Part shown: positions 33,869 through 64,000 of the stretch, in pieces
Numbering within the stretch: the stretch's first letter is position 1
How the letters are laid out: the number at the start of each line of letters is the position of its first letter
DNA from: Amoebidium appalachense
Taxonomy: Eukaryota > Ichthyosporea
Direction: 5' to 3'
Length of the DNA stretch: 64,000 nt
Assembly: GCA_963693365.1 (NCBI GenBank)
Contig: CAVNZM010000005.1
Location: 6,386,001-6,450,000, forward strand
Notes under the pieces: generated by a model
Databases searched by the model: none
Told to the model about the DNA's origin: nothing
Seen by the model: only the letters and a program-made list of their open reading frames with translations
Position numbers and translations under genes: made by a program

Positions 33869-34217
33869 GGGGCAAGAATCACGCACCACGTGCACTGAGA
33901 CCTTTTTTGGCCATGCGCGGCCGCGGAGCTCCGAGACTGCTCAGTTCTGGCAATAGATCTATTTGAAACTATTGGCCAATCAGGTGCAAATCGCAATTTG
34001 AATAGATCTCGAATGGTGCTGGAGCTCGTCGCCCTCGCCGGCCAGGCTCACAGTCTCACAGTGTGTACTCGCAGCGCCGTATGCACCAAGGCACGTATTT
34101 ACACCTCTGCGTAAACAAAAACCCTGCCCACTTTCTGAACATGGCGCTAGTGCATTTATAGAAACGGGCATGCACGGTGTGTGCGTGTGTGTGCCTGTGT
34201 GTGGGTACATACATGCT
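32472..34217. other. Intergenic region after ZZZ3
   Basis: Contains CA-rich blocks (32980-33130, 33390-33422), poly(C) at 33359-33390, a poly(T)/poly(G) block at 33821-33872 and unique sequence. A TATAAAAG at 33492-33499 is well formed, but I find no convincing gene downstream of it on the plus strand. Confidence 0.45.
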
Positions 34218-34219
34218 TA

Positions 34220-34399
34220 CAGTCGGCGTCCGCGAATAAGAGACTCCACGAATAAGAGATCTAGCGCTACCAAAGTTGGGGGGACAAATATATGACGCCA
34301 TAGTTTGTTATAGAGTGACGTCATTTTCTCATATTTGAGAATAAGATGCTTTAGCGTTACCCCCCGTGGAGGGAGTCCCTTATTCGTGGACGCCGACTG
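34220..34399. mobile_element. pogo-type miniature inverted-repeat element, 180 bp
   Basis: The ends read CAGTCGGCGTCCGCGAATAA at 34220 and, inward from 34399, CAGTCGGCGTCCACGAATAA, with one mismatch over 20 bases. Both ends abut TA (34218-34219 and 34400-34401). The CAG start and TA duplication match the class of the 16163 transposon, but the inverted repeat differs, so it belongs to another family. No coding capacity. Confidence 0.85.
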
Positions 34400-34517
34400 T
34401 ATGTGCTGCGCGCAGGAAGACTACCCAGCTGCAGGCTTCCTTGATTTTTCGAAGCCACTCAATGTACTTATGACTCTAACTAATAATAAGTGTATACGAC
34501 CACAAACAGCAAACTAG

Positions 34518-34883
34518 ATGGAGGACACACAGACAGCCATTCTTCACACCACGAACAGGAAAGATGTAAACGCGCAAAAGAGCGGCATGGACGCTCTAGC
34601 ACGGCAGCTGTGCGGCGCCCCATGCCGTTTCATCACCTTCTACAACGGTAAAAACGAAACACGGGGCGAGCTCATTACCTCGTTGTGCGGCGTTCAGATA
34701 AAACGCACGGGTGACGGCCTAGCACGGTTGGAAAACATGCAACTACGAAGGGGAAACACAGAAAGCAGTGTTCGTTCGGTGAAAGCATCTGTCGCCCCAC
34801 CCCTTGCATCAACTACCTTACGCACTTGCCTGCTTGACGTGAACATCCCAATACTGTACCGGTTCCGGAAAGCTGTCTTCTGA
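34518..34883 (+). CDS. Doubtful 121-aa open frame
   Basis: An open frame from an ATG at 34518 with ordinary composition and no microsatellite. I recognise no domain. The opposite strand is also open over part of it (35063-34818). It could be part of a spliced gene with the 34936 frame, but no clean GT..AG pair in phase was found. Kept only because this microsatellite-free interval looks gene-like. Confidence 0.2.
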   Translation: MEDTQTAILHTTNRKDVNAQKSGMDALARQLCGAPCRFITFYNGKNETRGELITSLCGVQIKRTGDGLARLENMQLRRGNTESSVRSVKASVAPPLASTTLRTCLLDVNIPILYRFRKAVF

Positions 34884-34935
34884 ATGGCCACTTTCCCCGT
34901 CGGAGCACCTCTCGATGCTAGGAGAGGTTTCGAGA

Positions 34936-35331
34936 ATGGCAGGAGAGTGTGCGGAACCCACCAACACAAGCGCATTCCTTGCCCTACACAACGTGCCACT
35001 CCACATATTTACCGAAAGCATGACAATGCGGCGTGAAAAAGGCCGGGTGTACAAGAAACTCAAAGTTTCGCATGAATTAATGTTTTCGATGTGTTCTGCC
35101 GTCGTCTTTCTCGTTTCCCCTATAGCCGTTTACTTCACAGCCACCAACCTTTTGCCGCTTTTCCTGCTACCTATTGCATACCCTCTCCTGCAACGTGCAA
35201 AAGCCGAAATGTGCCGTAATATCGCACGAACACACGTGTTGCGCACGTGTGGAACAGCGTTCCGTCTTCACACACACCAGCCGAAGAGCATACCTTATCT
35301 CCAACCATCACAGATAATGTCCTGGCGTTAG
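34936..35331 (+). CDS. Possible small membrane protein with two hydrophobic segments (131 aa)
   Basis: From an ATG at 34936 (MAGECAEPTNTSAF) the frame has a basic stretch (RREKGRVYKKLK) and then two hydrophobic segments, ELMFSMCSAVVFLVSPIAVY and NLLPLFLLPIAYPLL. The first, followed by FTATN, has the PI-x-x-YFT pattern of VMA21, the V-ATPase assembly factor. The second segment and the tail do not match what I know of VMA21. A donor-like CAAC|GTGCAA at about 35196 could truncate the exon before the mismatch. Function unassigned; the VMA21 idea is weak. Confidence 0.3.
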   Translation: MAGECAEPTNTSAFLALHNVPLHIFTESMTMRREKGRVYKKLKVSHELMFSMCSAVVFLVSPIAVYFTATNLLPLFLLPIAYPLLQRAKAEMCRNIARTHVLRTCGTAFRLHTHQPKSIPYLQPSQIMSWR

Positions 35332-58016
<22,685 letters not shown>

Positions 58017-58529
58017 GTGATTGGGCGGTTTAAGTGTGATTCTAATGTTGACTAATGATTCATCATCATCACCAACAAGTGTGCGGCCCGCGCATGTTAT
58101 TCAATCGAGCTTACCTCTCTTTTAATTTTTAAATATTAGAACCCCAGAATAATAATCTGTATTCTGAAGATTTCTAACGGAGCGATGTGGTTATGCATTG
58201 TGCAATAGAACCCCTGTGTTGGCGGGTGTTGGCGGCAATTAGCTTTAACGAAAAGGCTTAAAAGTGCCTTTAAAAAGCAAAATACAATCCTGAACCCTTT
58301 CCTTCCTTGCTCTTTTATGATCGGTGTGCCTGAATTGAATAAAATGATCAAAAAGAATCGACTGTGTCCGTGTGTTCGTCTCAGTGTGTGGTCAGGGGCA
58401 ACAGAGATATAAAAGAAAACGGTGTCTTTCCAACCAGGATCATGTGCTTGTGTGTGTGTGCGTGTGTGTGTGTGTGTGCCTCGCTGTGTCTGTATGTGTG
58501 TGTGTCTCTCTCCGCATGCGCGCACACAC

Positions 58530-58565
<36 letters not shown>

Positions 58566-58626
58566 GTGTGTGTCTCTGTGTGCGCGCGCTCACAGGTGAC
58601 TTAATCATGTGCCCATGTATGCGACC

Positions 58627-58660
<34 letters not shown>

Positions 58661-58938
58661 CGGGGCCCCATCACTCTTTCCCTTCCCAGATACCTTTGGA
58701 GGTAGCTCTTAATTTTTGAGGGACCAAACCGTCTGGAGAGCGCGCGGCTGATCACGTGGTGACTCTCTTATCCTTGAAAAATAGACTCAGCCTATATGTA
58801 TGTCCTAATTTATCATACATAGGCTAGAGGGCACCATCAGTACGTGCCAGTTAATTCCCTCCCCCAGGTGTTTTCCTAACCAAACCACGACCGCACAACT
58901 CACAACACACACAAACACGCCCACCCACACACACACGT

Positions 58939-58982
<44 letters not shown>

Positions 58983-59831
58983 CCTGCCCACCTGACCAAT
59001 GCCACGTGTACGGGACATAGGCTTCATGACAAATGAACCAGCACATGCCTGCAGCTGCCCCCCCCCCCTCCCCCCCCCCCCCCCCCCCCCCCCACCCACC
59101 CACCCGTGCGCGCGCCAGTGTACACGTGTATGTGTGTGCACGTGTGTGCGTGTGTGTGCCAGCGCAAGCAGCGCTTACGCACGGGTCTATGTTCGGCCGC
59201 CCGAGGCCGCGGGGAAAAGGGGGGGGGGGTCGTACTAAAAATCATGATGTGTTAATCCAAAAGGGACCCTTTTGTTACCGAGCACTTTTGTGGATAGAAT
59301 GTTATGCATGTTAGTCAGCAAAGAGCAGTCTTTACACTTCGATGCGATATATAAAGTGGCATTTTTTGATACGATTCTACTAACAAAAGTCTTTGGCTAG
59401 GTATACATATCCATTTTGGCTACGTTTGCCATCGCTTTTCATTGACCTTTCAAAAAGGTCGCTTTTGGCCCGAGATACGCCAGGAATCCAGCATTCGAAA
59501 TGATAGATCATTTGAGATATTTACATCTACAATGCCTTTTAATAAATAAAAAAAACAAGCCTCCTGTTAGTCCTTCAAAATTATCACGTCCACATATGCA
59601 CTTTTAGTCTGTGCCTCGCTAGTTGTGTCTCAAACAACAGCAAAAACATTCAGAATCTCTATGAGACACATCAATGCTATCACCCATCACTTGAGGACGG
59701 GGAAAGAAGCTACAATGGAAAAGCCCCCCTCTTCCCCCCCCCCCCCCAAAAAAAAAAAAAAAGAAAGAAAAGAAAGAAAGGGAACAAACCCCCACCTCAC
59801 CCCCCCCCCCCCCCCCCCCCCTCGTTCTTCC
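58017..59831. other. Convergent intergenic region between quinone oxidoreductase and ITFG2
   Basis: An AATAAA at 58338-58343, 322 bases after the stop, could be the polyadenylation signal of the quinone oxidoreductase. The rest has GT, CT, poly(C) (58628-58658, 59071-59092) and unique sequence. No exon seen. Confidence 0.5.
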
Positions 59832-61297
59832 CTATCTATATAAACCAATTTCAACCTTCGCCCCAGCCTCCCCCACCCTCTCTATCAACTCCCTCTCTAA
59901 ATTCAACCAGACCTCCTCTCTGTTGTACAAACACGCTGCCACCAACTCTGACGCATATCCAGAGGACAATATATCTCCCTCGCCGAATTTCATTAAAACA
60001 CTCTTTGAAATCTCAGGGTCCATTCCTTGCACCAATTCCTCCACCATATCGAACCCACTCGACAGGTCGCGGGTGTCAAGCCCCCCCCATAACCACGTTT
60101 GGATACACCAAAATATGCTCCGAAAATGTGACGTAAAAGAGGGCCGGCGCGGTTATCCCGTTCACCGTAAACTTCCCGACATGGAACGCGCTCACCGATT
60201 CCTCGGCTTGAAAAGTTACCACCTTCCCTTTCTGGTCAACTATAAAAGTTAACCCATCCCAAGTGCACGCAACGACATCATCGTTCCCATCGCCCGTCAA
60301 ATCCGCCTTCAGCAGTGCAATCACTTTCCGCCCGACATTAATCTGCCACAGACATTTCCCCATCTTTCAGAAACGCAACCGTCCCGTCGGACGCGGCGAG
60401 CGCGCACAGCGTCTCCGTCTCATCCTTCATCCGTATATCCCCGACTATCTCTGTTGGAAAAATCGGGTCAATTTTCAGCGGCACTTCCTTGAGGGTTTTC
60501 CCGTTCGGGTGTACCGCTATATAAACCCCTCCGGGCTGCCCGACTATCAACGTCGTTTTCCCGTTTTTATCCACCGCCGTAGATAGCGAACTTATCTGGT
60601 CCGGCATGTTGAGGCTTTTTTCCAATTGCAGGAATATCTCTCCCTCCTCGCTCGATGGCGCCACGCGGAAAATGTGCAACTCCCTATCTGTCCTTCCCAG
60701 AACAAACTCATTGCACCCGTCACCATCAATGTCCGCAATAAGCACCGTTGAGACATTGATCGGAAGCGTTGTTATTACCGCGTTCGGGTTGATCTTTGCT
60801 CCTTCCACCATCACCCCACCACTCCTCACCGCCCCACCTGCATCAAACAAACTGGACTGCGAAAATTGGTTGAAGTCCGGTCTGTTATCGTTCCCACTAG
60901 TACTCAATAGGCTCGTTGCAGACACATTCACATTCATGTTCATGTTAACGGGTTCGCGCGGGGTGTTAGGTGCGGTGAACCCACTACCAAAGTCAAACAC
61001 GTAGCATGTGCCTTTTGCGTTCATCACAACAAGGACATTCCTGTCCGCATTCTTCAAATCGCCAACCGCTATGCAACTAATCGTTCCCAGGTTGCTACAT
61101 GACCTCCACGCTTCGCCACTGCTCCCTTTGTAGATGTTCACATCCCCGTTTAGCGTTGCAACGATGAACTCATGTTCGCCGTCATTGTCAACATCCCCTG
61201 TTGCAAGCGCACGGCCGTATACGTTGCCGGTAAAGGGAAGAGCGAACTTGTCCGTGAAGTGGACCTGTCGTGGCCCGGTTTTCTCTTCCACTGACAT
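59832..61297 (-). CDS. ITFG2: ITFG2-like KICSTOR subunit (FG-GAP beta-propeller), intronless, two frame breaks
   Basis: In animals ITFG2 is one of four KICSTOR proteins that bring GATOR1 to the lysosome for amino-acid control of mTORC1. The minus strand from an ATG at 61297 reads MSVEEKTGPRQVHFTDKFAL, then FG-GAP calcium-loop-like repeats: GDVDNDGEHEFIVATLNGDV, LIADIDGDGCNEFVLGRTDR and KADLTGDGNDDVVACTWDG. The frame breaks at a run of four G (plus 60358-60361) and again at a run of eight G (plus 60081-60088). In each case one surplus G accounts for the break and the next frame continues the protein without a gap, ending AKVEIGLYR-stop at 59832. With both allowed for, length is 487 aa against about 447 in human. 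Uniquely here it has no introns. Likely explanations are homopolymer assembly errors, a recent pseudogene, or ribosomal frameshifting. The central Asn/Met/Val-rich insert (NMNMNVNV) is lineage-specific. Confidence 0.82.
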
Positions 61298-61929
61298 GGT
61301 TTTTGTGGGTGCGTGTGCTGGTGTGTGGGTGTGTGTGTGTGTGCTGGTGTGTGGGTGTAGTGTGTGTGTGTGTGAGGGGGGGGTGTAGGTGTGTGTGTGC
61401 GTGTGTGGGTGTGTGTGCATGTGTGCGTGTGTGTTTTTTTGTGCCTTTGTGCGTGTGCGCCACACAGGCAGGTGTCTGTGTAATATTCTTGTTTGGAAAA
61501 TAACACTAATTAAACCACGAACGCAGGAAATTACTTCATACTCTTATGCGCTGGCGGCGCTGGGATGGGTCAGTGCGCCTGTGGGGTCATTGGGCGGAGA
61601 GTGGCAGCCTGGGGAGTGGAGTGAGAGAGAGAGCCCCAGGGTAGCAGCCTTTTTGGACGCAAACCTAGCATCAAGAAAAAGTACATTTTCAAAAAGAAAC
61701 CCCATTTTTTCAATGTAAAATTTCACTTTAACCCTCCTTTTCCCACTCCAAGTCAATGCATTTAGGCTGGAGTGTTTGCGCAATCATTTGGCTCACTCCT
61801 GGGTGCACATACGTCAGGCACAAGCCTTCACTGAGGACGAAGAAAGTTCTCTCTCGCGGCCACCCAGCTAGACAATTCTTTTCACTTCCAAAGGCGATGA
61901 TATCTGCCGGCGTACGCACACTCAGCACA
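61298..61929. promoter_or_regulatory. Compact divergent promoter region, ITFG2 and NIT2-like
   Basis: Only 632 bases separate the two start codons. 61310-61450 is GT-rich; 61500-61929 is unique. Both core promoters must lie here if the two starts are right. No TATA box is evident. Confidence 0.45.

Positions 61930-64000
<2,071 letters not shown>

Noticed and set aside
34936-35331. Firm assignment as VMA21
   Set aside because: Only one hydrophobic segment and a PI-x-x-YFT pattern match; the second half does not. Kept as an unassigned membrane protein.

Overview
The window is nuclear DNA of a eukaryote with intron-rich genes. About 7 kb is recognisable protein-coding sequence, cut into exons of 22-450 nt. 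These lie in long introns and intergenic stretches filled with (CA)n/(GT)n arrays, poly(C)/poly(G) tracts of 20-60 bases, (CT)n, (GA)n and (CCCT)n arrays. I rebuilt spliced genes by hand from GT..AG boundaries and reading phase; all assignments are from memory of the families, with no search run. The gene set suggests an opisthokont, most likely a unicellular holozoan (ichthyosporean-like): a Gi-type G-alpha ending in CGLI, the ATAC subunit ZZZ3, the KICSTOR subunit ITFG2, a zincless-finger Fpg, zeta-crystallin and NIT2. That placement is inference and could be wrong.

Layout, left to right: (1) 5' part of a C2H2 zinc-finger gene on the minus strand (2698 to below 528). (2) Head-to-head with it, a complete six-exon G-protein alpha subunit (4056-12462, +). 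(3) A mobile-element zone: a 0.5-kb tandem duplication (13141-14176), a TTAA-flanked piggyBac-like miniature element (15116-15683) and a full-length but decayed pogo-like transposon with 5'-CAG terminal inverted repeats and TA duplications (16163-19373). (4) A 192-aa protein of unknown function with repeated FLS boxes (20628-21206, +), then a 14-exon ZZZ3 gene (21387-32471, +). (5) A pogo-type miniature element (34220-34399) and doubtful small ORFs. (6) A ten-exon Fpg/NEIL-type DNA glycosylase (49031-38350, -); its 3.7-kb sixth intron holds a Penelope-like reverse transcriptase fragment and a young dispersed repeat. (7) Head-to-head with it, a ten-exon quinone oxidoreductase with a predicted mitochondrial presequence (51378-58016, +). 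(8) An intronless ITFG2-like gene (61297-59832, -) that needs two single-base corrections, both in G-runs. (9) Head-to-head with that, the first two exons of an omega-amidase/NIT2-like gene (61930 onward, +), cut by the window edge.

Three architectural themes stand out. First, several exon-intron boundaries have been tandemly reiterated, leaving rows of decayed decoy splice sites next to the real one (two G-alpha exons, the ZZ exon of ZZZ3, NIT2 exon 2, quinone oxidoreductase exon 7 donor, Fpg exon 6). Second, many 3' splice sites are the literal end of a (CA)n array. Third, a dispersed repeat ends in a long poly(C) tract; two copies, inverted and 16 kb apart, appear to differ at about one base over 332 bp. 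The genes do not form a functional cluster: they cover signalling, chromatin, DNA repair, redox, nutrient sensing and amide metabolism, arranged as three divergent pairs.
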